Origin: Leucobacter tenebrionis
GTDB lineage: Bacteria; Actinomycetota; Actinomycetes; Actinomycetales; Microbacteriaceae
Length of the DNA: 64,000 bases
Reading direction: 5' to 3'
Assembly (NCBI RefSeq): GCF_019884725.1
Contig: NZ_CP082322.1
Span: 3,038,001 to 3,102,000 of the forward strand
This document shows positions 1 to 8,696 of this stretch, piece after piece (the first letter of the stretch is position 1; the number at the start of each line of letters is the position of its first letter). Position numbers and translations under genes: made by a program. A model generated the notes under the pieces. That model worked only from the letters and a program-made list of their open reading frames with translations. It was not told the DNA's origin and did not search any database.

Positions 1-1766
1 GCGGCGTCGATATCGTCGTCGGCACGCCGGGGCGCGTGATGGATCACCTGAACCGCGGTTCGCTCGACCTCTCGCAGATCAAGTACCTCGTGCTCGACGA
101 GGCCGACGAGATGCTGAAGATGGGCTTCGCCGAGGACGTCGAGACGATCCTCGCCGACACCCCCGCCGAGAAGCAGGTCGCGCTGTTCTCCGCGACGATG
201 CCCGCGCAGATCCGGCGCATCTCGCAGCAGCACCTCAACGACCCGCAGGAGATCAAGATCGCGGGCAAGACGCAGACGAGCTCGAGCATCACGCAGCGCT
301 ACACCGTGGTCTCGTACACCCAGAAGCTCGACGCGCTCACGCGCATTCTCGAGGTCGAGGAGTTCGACGGGCTCATCGTCTTCACCCGCACGCGCGGCGA
401 CTCCGAGCAGGTGGCCGAGAAGCTGCGCGCCCGCGGCTACTCGGCGGCGGCCATCAACGGCGACATCCAGCAGGCGCAGCGCGAGCGCACCGTGCAGGCG
501 CTCAAGGATGGCAAGCTCGACATCCTCGTCGCGACCGATGTCGCCGCGCGCGGCCTCGACGTCGAGCGCATCAGCCATGTCATCAACTACGATCTGCCGA
601 TCGACACCGAGAGCTACGTGCACCGCATCGGTCGCACCGGCCGTGCCGGCCGCAGCGGTGACGCGATCAGCTTCGTCACCCCGCGCGAGCAGCGCCTGCT
701 CAAGGCGATCGAGAAGGCCACCAAGCAGCCGCTCACCCAGATGCCGCTGCCGCGCGTCGAGGAGGTCAACGCCACCCGCCTGTCGCGCTTCGACGACGCC
801 ATCACGGCGGCGCTCGACGAGACCAAGCGCATCGAGGCCTTCCGTGACATCATCGACCACTACGTGCGGCACCACGACGTTCCCGAGGCCGACGTGGCCG
901 CGGCGCTCGCCGTCGTCGCCCAGGGCGACACCCCGCTGCTGCTCACCGAGGCCGATGACCGCAAGTTCGAGCGCGATCGCGCTCAGGCCGCGCGCTTCCT
1001 CGAGGACGGCTCGCGGGGACGCGACCGGAACGATCGCGGCGACCGGGGCGACCGTCGGGAGCGCGAGGATCGCGGCCCGCGTGCGCGCCGCGATGACCTC
1101 GCGATGTACCGCCTCGAGATCGGGCATCGCCAGAAGGTGAAGCCCGGCCAGATCGTGGGCGCGCTCGCGAACGAGGGCGGGCTGTCGCGCGACGACTTCG
1201 GGCGCATCCAGATCCGCGACGAGTTCACCCTCGTCGAGCTGCCCAAGCAGCTGCCCGCCGACTCGCTCGACAAGCTGGCGCAGACCCGCATCAGCGGCAA
1301 GCTCATCGACATGTCGCTCGACAAGGGCGGCTCGAGCGGTCGCGACCGGGGCGATCGCGGTGATCGCGGCGATCGTTACGACCGCGGGGGTCGCAATGAT
1401 CGGTACGACCGCGGGGATCGCGGAGACCGTTCGGGCGGATACCAGCGCCGCGACCGCGACGATCGAGGCGGCTACGATCGCAACCGAGGCGGCTATGATC
1501 GCGGCTCGCGCGACGATCGCGGTGGTTACGACCGGGGCGGCTACGACCGCAGCCGCAACGATCGTGGCGATCGCGGGTACGATCGTGGCGATCGCGGGTA
1601 CGATCGTGGCGATCGCGGCAACCGCGGTTGGGACCGCGGCGACGACCGCCGGGGCGGGGGAGACCGCTGGGATCGCAACGACCGCCGTGACGGCGGTCAG
1701 CGCGATGGCGGTCAGCGCGACCGCGGCGGCAACCGCGCCGACGGTAAGCGCAAGCCTCGCTGGTAG
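1..1766 (+). CDS. deaD: DEAD-box ATP-dependent RNA helicase, 5' end outside window
   Basis: ATP-dependent RNA helicase acting in ribosome assembly and RNA remodelling in the cytoplasm. Reading from base 3, about 587 residues remain; the Q motif and Walker A lie upstream of the window. Visible in order are TPGR (motif Ib), VLDEADEML (II), SAT (III), IVFTRTR (IV), ATDVAARGLDV (V) and HRIGRTGRAGR (VI). Next comes a DbpA/CsdA-type RNA-binding domain (around RLEIGHRQKVKPGQIVGAL), then a roughly 140-residue Arg/Gly/Asp-rich tail of RGDRG and YDRG repeats. Such tails are common in actinobacterial DeaD proteins and bind RNA. A strong terminator follows 21 bp after the stop. DeaD/CsdA is clear from the domain order; the exact paralogue is less certain. 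Confidence 0.95.
   Translation, partial: GVDIVVGTPGRVMDHLNRGSLDLSQIKYLVLDEADEMLKMGFAEDVETILADTPAEKQVALFSATMPAQIRRISQQHLNDPQEIKIAGKTQTSSSITQRYTVVSYTQKLDALTRILEVEEFDGLIVFTRTRGDSEQVAEKLRARGYSAAAINGDIQQAQRERTVQALKDGKLDILVATDVAARGLDVERISHVINYDLPIDTESYVHRIGRTGRAGRSGDAISFVTPREQRLLKAIEKATKQPLTQMPLPRVEEVNATRLSRFDDAITAALDETKRIEAFRDIIDHYVRHHDVPEADVAAALAVVAQGDTPLLLTEADDRKFERDRAQAARFLEDGSRGRDRNDRGDRGDRREREDRGPRARRDDLAMYRLEIGHRQKVKPGQIVGALANEGGLSRDDFGRIQIRDEFTLVELPKQLPADSLDKLAQTRISGKLIDMSLDKGGSSGRDRGDRGDRGDRYDRGGRNDRYDRGDRGDRSGGYQRRDRDDRGGYDRNRGGYDRGSRDDRGGYDRGGYDRSRNDRGDRGYDRGDRGYDRGDRGNRGWDRGDDRRGGGDRWDRNDRRDGGQRDGGQRDRGGNRADGKRKPRW
1560..1622 (+). repeat. 21-bp tandem repeat, three copies, inside the helicase tail
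   Basis: Three consecutive 21-bp units beginning GATCGTGGCGATCGCGGG encode DRGDRGY. The first two are identical and the third differs only at its 3' end. They sit in the RGD-rich tail and suggest growth of the tail by slippage. Confidence 0.85.
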
Positions 1767-1787
1767 ACGCGGGTCTTACTGACTGCA

Positions 1788-1824
1788 CGCTCGGGGCCGG
1801 ACGCATCGCGTCCGGCCCCGAGCG
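1788..1824 (+). terminator. Rho-independent terminator after deaD
   Basis: A perfect 17-bp stem (1788-1804 with 1808-1824) closes a 3-nt loop and is followed by TTTCT. It begins 21 bp after the helicase stop codon. Confidence 0.9.
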
Positions 1825-1905
1825 TTTCTACGGGCGTTCGGGCGGACCCCGGCTTAGTCAGCGGGCTTTCGGCCCCGGCCTCGGCCCCCGTGCGCTTCAT
1901 GTACG

Positions 1906-1962
1906 CCGAAAGGCGGATTTTGCACGCTGAACCCCGAGATTCCGTGCAAAACCCGCCCTCGG
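1906..1962. repeat. Intergenic palindrome, AAAGGCGG family, copy 1
   Basis: Arms at 1906-1925 and 1944-1962 pair almost completely around an 18-nt loop. The left arm core CGAAAGGCGGATTTTGCA is nearly the same as the arm at 49463. It lies between convergent genes (helicase end 1766, next gene end 2112). The rest of the 345-bp gap holds the terminator above and a GC-rich stretch with no credible gene. Confidence 0.8.
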
Positions 1963-2111
1963 TTGGGTAAGCCAGGGGCAGGGGAGACCAGAGGGGCTGG
2001 AGGCGGAGCGTGCTGCCGGAGCGCAGCGGATGCGCGCGGCCCCGCGGCGCAACCCCGGCCCCGCGCCAGCCCTCGAACGCCCGCCAGCCCCCGGACCCGC
2101 GCCGGCCCACC

Positions 2112-3353
2112 CTACGAGAGCGCCGGCGAATCCCAGAGCCGCAGCCTCGTGCCGATGCCGCGCTCGATCGCGTTGCGGTAGACCTTGGTCGCCCACGCGA
2201 CATCCTGCACCGGAATGCCGCCCGTGCCGAACACGAATACCTCGTCGTCGTGCTCGCGTCCCCGGGTGAGGCCGGGGATGATCTCGCCGAGGTCCTCGAA
2301 CCGCTCGGCCGGCAGGCTCCCGGCACGCACGCGCTCGACGAGGTGCACGCCCCAGAGCCCCACCGTCTCGTATGCGGGAGCGGGCACCTCGTCGGCCCAC
2401 ACCTCGTAGATGCGCCGGGCGTCGACGACGTGCCGAGCCCGCTCGACCAGTGCCTCGTCGAGGGCGAGGTGCGCGGGGCAGAAGATGAACGCGCCGGGCT
2501 TCACCCACTCGTTGACGACGAAGGGATAGTGCTCGGACCCCGAGGGGCTGGGCACCGCGATGCTGACGATATCGGAGCCCCTTACCGCGGCCTCCATGCT
2601 GTCGACCGCCACCACCGAGGCGACCGCGGGGAACTGCTCTCGCGTCCAGCGGATGAACCCGTCGACGTCGGCCTGCACGATGCCGTAGACCTTCACCTCG
2701 TCGATGCCGGGCCGCACCGCCATGAAGGCCTCGAACGAGGCGCGGTTGATCGGTCCCGGTCCGACGACGCCCACCGTGCGGGTGTCCTCGCGTGCGAGGT
2801 ATCGCGCCCCCACTCCGGGGATCGCGCCGGTGCGGTAGGCGCTCAGCAGGTTCGCCGACATGATCGCGAGCGGCGCCCCGGTGTCGGTGTCGTTGAGGGT
2901 GTACATGAGGATCGAGCGGGGCAGACCCCTCTGGCGGTTCTCGACGTTCGATCCGTACCACTTGCACCCCGTCGCGCGGTAGTCGCCCCCGAGATAGGCG
3001 GGCATCGCCATGAAGCGGCGGTCGGGGCCGTCGGCGGGCATGCCCGGGAACTCCGGATCGGCCGGGAACGACAGCATCGCTCCGTGCGAGAGGCTGTCGG
3101 CGCCGGCCAAGCGGTAGTCGCCCCGGGCGAACAGCTCGAGCACGTCGGTCATGGTGTCGACGCACGCGGCCATGTCGGTCACGCCGGCGGCGATCATGGC
3201 CGGTTCGTCGAGGTAGAGGAAGTCGAGGCCCGCGGAGGGCGGGGCGGGGCTGCCCGGCGAGGGTGGCACGGAACCGGGCGCGGAGGGCGGGGCGGGGCCG
3301 CCCGCAGAAGCAGCAGCGGGGTCGCTCGCCGAGGGGGCGCTTTCGACGGTCAC
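2112..3353 (-). CDS. Ornithine cyclodeaminase/mu-crystallin family protein (tyramine oxidase subunit B-like)
   Basis: NAD(P)-binding protein of the OCD/mu-crystallin family, 413 residues. The nucleotide-binding loop is visible as VGVVGPGPINRAS. An N-terminal Ala/Pro/Gly-rich stretch of about 40 residues precedes the conserved part (LDFLYLDEPAMI). I chose the GTG at 3353 because AAGGAG lies just upstream; a longer reading has no SD. Close relatives are often labelled tyramine oxidase subunit B in databases, a label I recall rather than prove. Last gene of the leftward operon, 56 bp after the SnoaL-like gene. Possible roles are imine or ketimine reduction, or amino-acid dehydrogenation, in amine catabolism; true ornithine cyclodeaminase activity is not supported. 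Confidence 0.85.
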   Translation of the reverse strand: MTVESAPSASDPAAASAGGPAPPSAPGSVPPSPGSPAPPSAGLDFLYLDEPAMIAAGVTDMAACVDTMTDVLELFARGDYRLAGADSLSHGAMLSFPADPEFPGMPADGPDRRFMAMPAYLGGDYRATGCKWYGSNVENRQRGLPRSILMYTLNDTDTGAPLAIMSANLLSAYRTGAIPGVGARYLAREDTRTVGVVGPGPINRASFEAFMAVRPGIDEVKVYGIVQADVDGFIRWTREQFPAVASVVAVDSMEAAVRGSDIVSIAVPSPSGSEHYPFVVNEWVKPGAFIFCPAHLALDEALVERARHVVDARRIYEVWADEVPAPAYETVGLWGVHLVERVRAGSLPAERFEDLGEIIPGLTRGREHDDEVFVFGTGGIPVQDVAWATKVYRNAIERGIGTRLRLWDSPALS

Positions 3354-3409
3354 TGTGCTCCTTCGGGCGGGGTGAGGAATGGGAGAAGAGTCCCGGCGCG
3401 GCTCGCCGC

Positions 3410-3766
3410 TCAGACCGTGGTGAAGACCTTGCTGGTGATGCGCCACACCCCGTCGCGCTTGATGAGCCCGAAGTGGTTGCGGAAGTCGGCGCCGAGGAAG
3501 CCCCGCTCGTCGAGTACGGCGTGGGCGATGTCACCGGTGACGGTCACGCTGTGGATCTCGGAGGAGTACTCCGGTCCCGCGGGCGCGGCGGTCGCCACGA
3601 CGTTGTCGGCGAACTCCGCTCCGCTCATCGTGGCGTAGTCGGGCCCGAGGTAGCCCCACATGATCGCGTTCGGATCGAAGGCGTCGCGCACGACCGCGGG
3701 ATCGGCTGCCTTGCACCCGTCGACGTACTTCTGCACTGCGGCCTCGACCGCTGCTGCTTCACTCAT
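3410..3766 (-). CDS. SnoaL/NTF2-like (lumazine-binding-like) protein
   Basis: Small alpha+beta cone-barrel protein of 118 residues in the NTF2/SnoaL superfamily, closest in pattern to the putative lumazine-binding group (AAVQKYVDGCKAADPAVVRDAFDP at the start, HFGLIKRDGVWRITSKVF at the end; shown here as two separate motifs). Such proteins act as small isomerases, hydrolases or ligand carriers. The start at 3766 is set by AGGAG about 7 bp upstream. It sits between the aldehyde dehydrogenase (108 bp) and the OCD-family gene (56 bp) on the same strand, so it is probably part of the same pathway. The substrate cannot be read from sequence. Confidence 0.8.
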   Translation of the reverse strand: MSEAAAVEAAVQKYVDGCKAADPAVVRDAFDPNAIMWGYLGPDYATMSGAEFADNVVATAAPAGPEYSSEIHSVTVTGDIAHAVLDERGFLGADFRNHFGLIKRDGVWRITSKVFTTV

Positions 3767-3874
3767 ACTGTTCTCCTGCTCATAACGGGAAGACGAGGGG
3801 AGGTCTCGCACGGCGACGAGACGACGGCGGGCGCGGTACTCGAGCGAGCACCGCGCCCTTTCTCGAGCCTCGGG

Positions 3875-5290
3875 TCAGCGTCCGCTGATCACCTGGGGCT
3901 CGGCGACGGCCTTGAGGCCCTCGACACCGAACTCGCGGCCGTAGCCGGACTTCTTTGCACCGCCGAAGGGCACCATGGGGTGGAGCCCGCCGTGCGAGTT
4001 GATCCAGGTGGTGCCGGCCTGCAGGCGGCCCGCGACCTCGAGCGCCTTGGCGCGATCCTGCGTCCAGACCGAGGAGCCGAGGCCGAACTCGAGCTCGTTC
4101 GCGAGGCGGATCGCCTCGTCGAGGTCGGTGTAGCGGATGATGGGCAGCGCCGGCCCGAACTGCTCCTCGACGACGAGATCGTTGTGGGGGTCGATGTCGG
4201 CGACGATGGTGGTCGGGTAGAAGTTGCCCGGGGCCTCGCGGTCGGGCTCACCGCCGAGCACCACGCGGGCGCCGGAGGCCTTGGCTGCCTCGACGAGTCG
4301 GTCGACGGTGTCGAACTGGTTGCGGTTCTGCAGCGGGCCGAGCACGTTGTTCTCGTCGAGCCCGACGCCCATCGGCACGTTCGCGGCGAACTTCGCGAGC
4401 TCGTCGACGACGGCGTCGTAGACCGAGTCGTGCACGTAGAGGCGCTTGAGCGCGGCGCAGGTCTGGCCGGTGTTGATGAATGCGCCCCAGAAGAGCTCCT
4501 CGGCGATCGCGGCGGGATCGACGTCGGGGAGCACGATGCCGGCGTCGTTGCCGCCGAGCTCGAGCGTGAGACGGGTGACGTTGTTCGCCGACGCCTCGAT
4601 GATCTGCTGGCCGACCGGGGTGGAGCCGGTGAACATGATCTTGCCGATCTTCGGGCTGCGGGTGAGCGCATCGCCCACGGTGCGGCCAGGGCCGGTCACG
4701 ATGTTCAGCACGCCCTCGGGCAGCACCTGGTTCATGACGGCGACGAGCGCGCGCACCGACAGCGCGGTGGTGTCGGCCGGCTTGATGACGACGGTGTTGC
4801 CCATGCGCAGCGAGGGCGCGATCTGCCAGATCGAGATCATCATCGGCCAGTTCCAGGGCGAGATCGCGCCGACGACGCCGATGGGGCGGTAGTGCATCTC
4901 GGCGTACCCGGACTCGTCGTCGACGAGGACCTCGACGGGCAGCGGGGTGTCGGCCGCGGTGCGGGTCCAGGCCACGCAGCCGCCGACCTCGAAGCGGGCG
5001 TTCGGGCCGTTGAGCGGCTTGCCCTGCTCGCGCGAGAGCAGCTCGGCGAGCGCCTCCGACGACGCCTCGATCTTGTCAGCGGCACGGTGCAGGTACGCGC
5101 TGCGCTCCTCGTCGGAGAGCGCGGCCCACGCGGGCTGCGCAGCCTCGGCCTTGTCGATCGCGGCCTCGAGATCCTCGATCGACTGCTTCTGCACCTTGCC
5201 GATGACCTCGTCAGTGGCCGGGTTGACCGAGTCGCGCGTCTCGCCGTCGGTGGCGACGACCGCCGCGAGCAGGCTTTCGTAGGTTTCCAT
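3875..5290 (-). CDS. NAD(P)-dependent aldehyde dehydrogenase
   Basis: Oxidises an aldehyde to the carboxylic acid with NAD(P)+ in the cytosol. It has the full family length of 471 residues. Visible are the SPWNWP loop (Asn147), Lys170 in VVIKPAD, the general base Glu244 in LELGGNDAG and the nucleophile Cys278 in NTGQTCAAL. GGAGG lies 6 bp before the ATG. It is 32 bp downstream of the MFS gene in the leftward operon. With the alcohol dehydrogenase upstream it could take an alcohol or an amine-derived aldehyde to an acid. The chain-length or aromatic preference is not evident; a phenylacetaldehyde-type role is inference from the amine oxidase elsewhere in the window. Confidence 0.95.
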   Translation of the reverse strand: METYESLLAAVVATDGETRDSVNPATDEVIGKVQKQSIEDLEAAIDKAEAAQPAWAALSDEERSAYLHRAADKIEASSEALAELLSREQGKPLNGPNARFEVGGCVAWTRTAADTPLPVEVLVDDESGYAEMHYRPIGVVGAISPWNWPMMISIWQIAPSLRMGNTVVIKPADTTALSVRALVAVMNQVLPEGVLNIVTGPGRTVGDALTRSPKIGKIMFTGSTPVGQQIIEASANNVTRLTLELGGNDAGIVLPDVDPAAIAEELFWGAFINTGQTCAALKRLYVHDSVYDAVVDELAKFAANVPMGVGLDENNVLGPLQNRNQFDTVDRLVEAAKASGARVVLGGEPDREAPGNFYPTTIVADIDPHNDLVVEEQFGPALPIIRYTDLDEAIRLANELEFGLGSSVWTQDRAKALEVAGRLQAGTTWINSHGGLHPMVPFGGAKKSGYGREFGVEGLKAVAEPQVISGR

Positions 5291-5322
5291 GGATCCTCCA
5301 GGTCGAATACCGCTAGGTGTTC

Positions 5323-6651
5323 TCAGCGTAGCTTCCCCGCCTCATCGGGGCTTGACTCGTGCGGTGCCCCCGTTGTCTCTGAGGGAACAGTCGCCGGGGA
5401 GGGGGCAGGATCGGTCCCCGGCGCTTCACGGGCGAGTCGTCGGACGGCGAGCCAGCCGATGAGCGCCGCCGCCGCGGCGCCCGCCGCGATGCTCGTCGTC
5501 ATGGTTGCGGCCGAGCTGCCGGCGAGCGCCGATACCACCGGTGCCGCGACGGCGCCGGCCGTGAACATGGCCATTCCCAGCAGCGCCGACGCGGTGCCGG
5601 CTCGCGACCCGTGCCCGCCGAGCGCGAGCGCGGTGCCGTTGGGTCCGCCGAGCCCCGCCGCCCCCAGGTAGAGCGCGAGCAGCGCGATGAACACGGGCGC
5701 CGGCGCGCCGAGGAGCGTCGCGATGAGCAGCGCGAAGGCCGCGGTCGCCCCGGCGAGCTGCCCGGTGAGGTACATGCGGGCCGTGCCCAGCCGCCGCACG
5801 AACACCCGACTGACCTGCGCCCCGCCGAGCTGCGACAGCGCGTTCATCGCGAACACCAGGCTGAAGAGCTGCGGGGTGAGCCCGAACTGCCCCTGCAGCA
5901 CGAAGCTCGACATCGAGAGGTAGGAGAAGAAGGCCGCGCCGCTCAGGCACGCCGCCAGCATGAGTGCGACGAACAGCGGATCGCGCAGCACCACCGAGGC
6001 GTGCGACACCGTGGTGCCGAGCACCCCGCCGGCGTGCCGCCCCGCCTCGGGCAGCGATTCCCGCAACCCGAATACCGCGACGAACACGAGCGCGGCGCCG
6101 ATCCCCGCCAGCACGAAGAAGATGCCGCGCCAGTCCATCACCCGGGCGAGCTGACCCCCGATCACGGGCGCGATGATCGGGGTGAGCGAGGTCACGAGCG
6201 CGAGCAGGGACAGCATGCGCGAGAGCTCGACGCCGTGGAACAGATCCCGCGCCACGGCCATGCTGATCACCACGCCGGCCGATCCGGCGAGCCCCTGCAG
6301 GAGCCGCGCCGCGAGCAGCACCTCGATCGTCGGCGCGATCGCGCACACCGCCGAGAGCACCGAGAAGAGGATCACCCCGACGACCAGCGGTCGCTTGCGG
6401 CCGAAGCGATCGGAGAGCGGGCCGGCGACGAGCTGCCCGATCCCGAGCCCGATCATGCACACCGACATGGTCGCCTGCGCAAGCGCATCGGAGGTGCCGA
6501 GTGATTGCGCGAGCTGCGGCAGCTGCGGCAGGTAGAGATCCATCGAGAGCGGGCCGAAGGCCTCGAGCAGACCCAGCACGAGGGTGATCCGCAGCAGCCC
6601 CATCGGCCGGGTGGGGGAGGATCGCGCGCTCCGTCGCCTCCGCGCGCTCAT
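5323..6651 (-). CDS. MFS transporter, Bcr/CflA drug-resistance family
   Basis: Twelve-helix inner-membrane exporter of 442 residues. It has the Bcr/CflA N-terminus (GPLSMDLYLPQLPQLA) and MFS motif A (GPLSDRFGRKRPL) between helices 2 and 3. The ATG at 6651 overlaps the stop of the upstream esterase (ATGA), which fixes the start and shows translational coupling. A short Arg-rich N-terminus precedes helix 1, and the C-terminal tail is hydrophilic. It may export a toxic intermediate or an unrelated drug; its place inside the catabolic operon favours the former. Confidence 0.9.
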   Translation of the reverse strand: MSARRRRSARSSPTRPMGLLRITLVLGLLEAFGPLSMDLYLPQLPQLAQSLGTSDALAQATMSVCMIGLGIGQLVAGPLSDRFGRKRPLVVGVILFSVLSAVCAIAPTIEVLLAARLLQGLAGSAGVVISMAVARDLFHGVELSRMLSLLALVTSLTPIIAPVIGGQLARVMDWRGIFFVLAGIGAALVFVAVFGLRESLPEAGRHAGGVLGTTVSHASVVLRDPLFVALMLAACLSGAAFFSYLSMSSFVLQGQFGLTPQLFSLVFAMNALSQLGGAQVSRVFVRRLGTARMYLTGQLAGATAAFALLIATLLGAPAPVFIALLALYLGAAGLGGPNGTALALGGHGSRAGTASALLGMAMFTAGAVAAPVVSALAGSSAATMTTSIAAGAAAAALIGWLAVRRLAREAPGTDPAPSPATVPSETTGAPHESSPDEAGKLR

Positions 6652-7673
6652 CGGGCGAGGATCCGGCGCCACCAACTGTCGCGGGCGTCGTTCGCGGCGC
6701 GCGACACCGCGGCGTCGGGTGAGAAGCCCGTGAAGCCGTGGTACCCGCCGGACCAGACGTGCAGTTCGGCCTCTCCGCCCGCGGCCCAGATGCGGCTCGC
6801 GTAGTCGACGGACTCGTCGCGGAAGACCTCCGCTGAACCGACCTCGATGAACGCCGGGGGCAGACCCGAGAGGTCGGTCGCCCGCGCGGGAGCCTGGTAC
6901 GGGTGCACGCGCTCGCCGCCGCGGTCGGCCCCGAGCGCGGCGTCCCAGCCGGTGTCGTTATTGTTGCGGTCCCAGGCGCCGATGCCGTCGTACTGCCATG
7001 CCGAGACCGTGGCGTTGCGGTCGTCGATCATGGGGCAGCCCACGAGCTGTCCGGCGAGCGCGGGGCCGCCGCGATCCCGCGCCATGAGCGCCACCGCGGC
7101 GGTGAGGCCGCCTCCGGCCGAGGCTCCCGAGACGACGATGCGATCGGGATCGACGCCGAGCTCCGCGGCGTGCCGCGCCATCCAGGCGAGCGCTGCGTAG
7201 CAGTCCTCCGCGGCGGCGGGAGCGGGGTGCTCGGGGGCGAGACGGTACTCGACCGCGACGCCGACGGTGCCGTAGCGCTCGGCGAGATCGATCAGCTCGC
7301 CGGTGCCGAAGAAGCGCGTGCCGAGCACGTAGCCCCCGCCGTGGATGCCGAGCACGCCCGGGCGGGTCTCTGTCAATCTGCGCGAGGAATCGCTGGGACG
7401 CACGATCGTCACCTCGACGTCGGGCGCGCCCGCGGGGCCGGGGATCGTGCGGTGCTCCCACTCGACCGCCCTGCCGTCGGCCTGCGCCTCGATCGGCGGG
7501 ATGACGGTCTCGAAGTGCGCGCGGTTCTCGAGGATCGTGTGGGCCCGCAGCGGGATCCGCTCGACGAGATCGAGGAAGAAGGCGAGCCCGCTCTCGAGTT
7601 CGGGATCGTAGGGCACGGGAGCGGGGCGGCTCGCGGGCTCGGGCGCCCGGTAGAGGGAACCGGTCTCAGGCAT
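6648..7673 (-). CDS. Alpha/beta hydrolase, hormone-sensitive-lipase family (copy 1)
   Basis: Esterase of 341 residues. The oxyanion-hole motif HGGG is at 111-114 and the nucleophile Ser185 is in GASAGG. The acid is probably the Asp of EVFRDE, and the His is in GGYHGF near the C-terminus. It hydrolyses a carboxylic ester in the cytosol. Its first 8 bp overlap the 3' end of the second HSL gene and its stop overlaps the MFS start. It aligns along most of its length with the next gene, so the pair arose by tandem duplication. It may serve the same pathway with a different acyl or alcohol part. Confidence 0.92.
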   Translation of the reverse strand: MPETGSLYRAPEPASRPAPVPYDPELESGLAFFLDLVERIPLRAHTILENRAHFETVIPPIEAQADGRAVEWEHRTIPGPAGAPDVEVTIVRPSDSSRRLTETRPGVLGIHGGGYVLGTRFFGTGELIDLAERYGTVGVAVEYRLAPEHPAPAAAEDCYAALAWMARHAAELGVDPDRIVVSGASAGGGLTAAVALMARDRGGPALAGQLVGCPMIDDRNATVSAWQYDGIGAWDRNNNDTGWDAALGADRGGERVHPYQAPARATDLSGLPPAFIEVGSAEVFRDESVDYASRIWAAGGEAELHVWSGGYHGFTGFSPDAAVSRAANDARDSWWRRILAR

Positions 7674-8691
7674 CGCCGCCTCCGCTCAGCACGCGGGAGA
7701 TCCATGAGTCGCGCGACGCGAGCGCGGCCCGACTGATCTCGGTGTCGGGCATGTACATGTCGAAGCCGTGGCATCCGCCGGACCAGACGTGCAGCTCGGC
7801 CTGTCCGCCGGTCTCCCAGATGCGCCGCGCGTAGTCGACGTCCTCGTCGCGGAACATCTCGGCCGCGCCCACCTCGATGAATGCCGGCGGCAGTCCCGAG
7901 AGGTCGGCCGCCCGCGCCGGAGCCGCGTAGGCCGGAGCCTCGGGCGAGTAGGCGAGCTCCTCGCCGAGCACGCACTCCCACGCGAGCAGGTTCGCATCGC
8001 GCGCCCAGGTGCCGATGCCGTCGTACTGCAGGCTCGACACGGTCGAGTTGGTGTTGTCGAGCATGGGGCACAGCAGCAGCTGGCCCGCGATCGCGGGGCC
8101 GCCGCGATCCCGCGCCATGAGCGACACCGCCGCCGCGAAGCCGCCGCCCGCGCTGCCGCCCATCACGATGAGGCGATCCGGATCGGCGCCCAGTTCGGCC
8201 GCGTGCTCCGAGACCCAGCGGGTCGCCGCGTAGTTGTCCTCGGCCCCGGCGGGATACGGATGCTCGGGGGCGAGCCGGTACTCGACGTTGACGCCGACCA
8301 CACCGTGGCGTTCGACGAGATCCACCACCCGGCCGTGCTCCCAGGAGCGATGCCCGACGATCATGCCGCCGCCGTGGAAGTTCACGAGCACCGGTAGCGG
8401 GCTCGGCCCGCGATCCGCGGGAGCGAACACCGTGATCTCGAGATCGGGTGCGCCCTCCGGCCCGGGGATCAGCAGTTCTTCGGCGGTGACGGGGCGCCCC
8501 GCGACCAGCTCGGCGCCGCTCGAGAAGGCCGGCCCGGCGCCGGGCTCCCGCATCGCGGCGAGCGTGGCGCGGCTCAGGCCCGGCTGGGGCGATGCCGCGA
8601 GCGCCTCGAGCGCGGGCAGCAGCTCGGGATCGAACGGGACAGGGGCGACGCTCGGGGCGCCGTGTGCGATCGGACGGTTCGGGGTGCTCAT
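7666..8691 (-). CDS. Alpha/beta hydrolase, hormone-sensitive-lipase family (copy 2)
   Basis: HSL-type esterase of 341 residues with the HGGGM oxyanion motif, the nucleophile Ser in GGSAGGG and the catalytic His in GGCHGFD. It is clearly homologous to the next gene (shared VEYRLAPEHP, LMARDRGGPA and DLSGLPPAFIEVG). I took the ATG at 8691. A GTG at 8700 overlapping the upstream stop (GTGA) is equally possible and would add three residues. GGAAGG lies upstream of both. It is co-transcribed with the aldo/keto reductase. Confidence 0.92.
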   Translation of the reverse strand: MSTPNRPIAHGAPSVAPVPFDPELLPALEALAASPQPGLSRATLAAMREPGAGPAFSSGAELVAGRPVTAEELLIPGPEGAPDLEITVFAPADRGPSPLPVLVNFHGGGMIVGHRSWEHGRVVDLVERHGVVGVNVEYRLAPEHPYPAGAEDNYAATRWVSEHAAELGADPDRLIVMGGSAGGGFAAAVSLMARDRGGPAIAGQLLLCPMLDNTNSTVSSLQYDGIGTWARDANLLAWECVLGEELAYSPEAPAYAAPARAADLSGLPPAFIEVGAAEMFRDEDVDYARRIWETGGQAELHVWSGGCHGFDMYMPDTEISRAALASRDSWISRVLSGGGDA

Positions 8692-8696
8692 CGCGC

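Noticed and set aside
1340-1750. Separate Arg-rich protein on either strand in the helicase tail
   Set aside because: The frames merely mirror the RGD repeats of the helicase.
2112-3353. True ornithine cyclodeaminase
   Set aside because: The family is broad, no arginine or ornithine genes are near, and the operon is catabolic.
3263-5671. Long plus-strand reading frame opposite the aldehyde dehydrogenase
   Set aside because: It is an antisense shadow caused by GC-rich third positions; the minus-strand gene has full family motifs and an SD.
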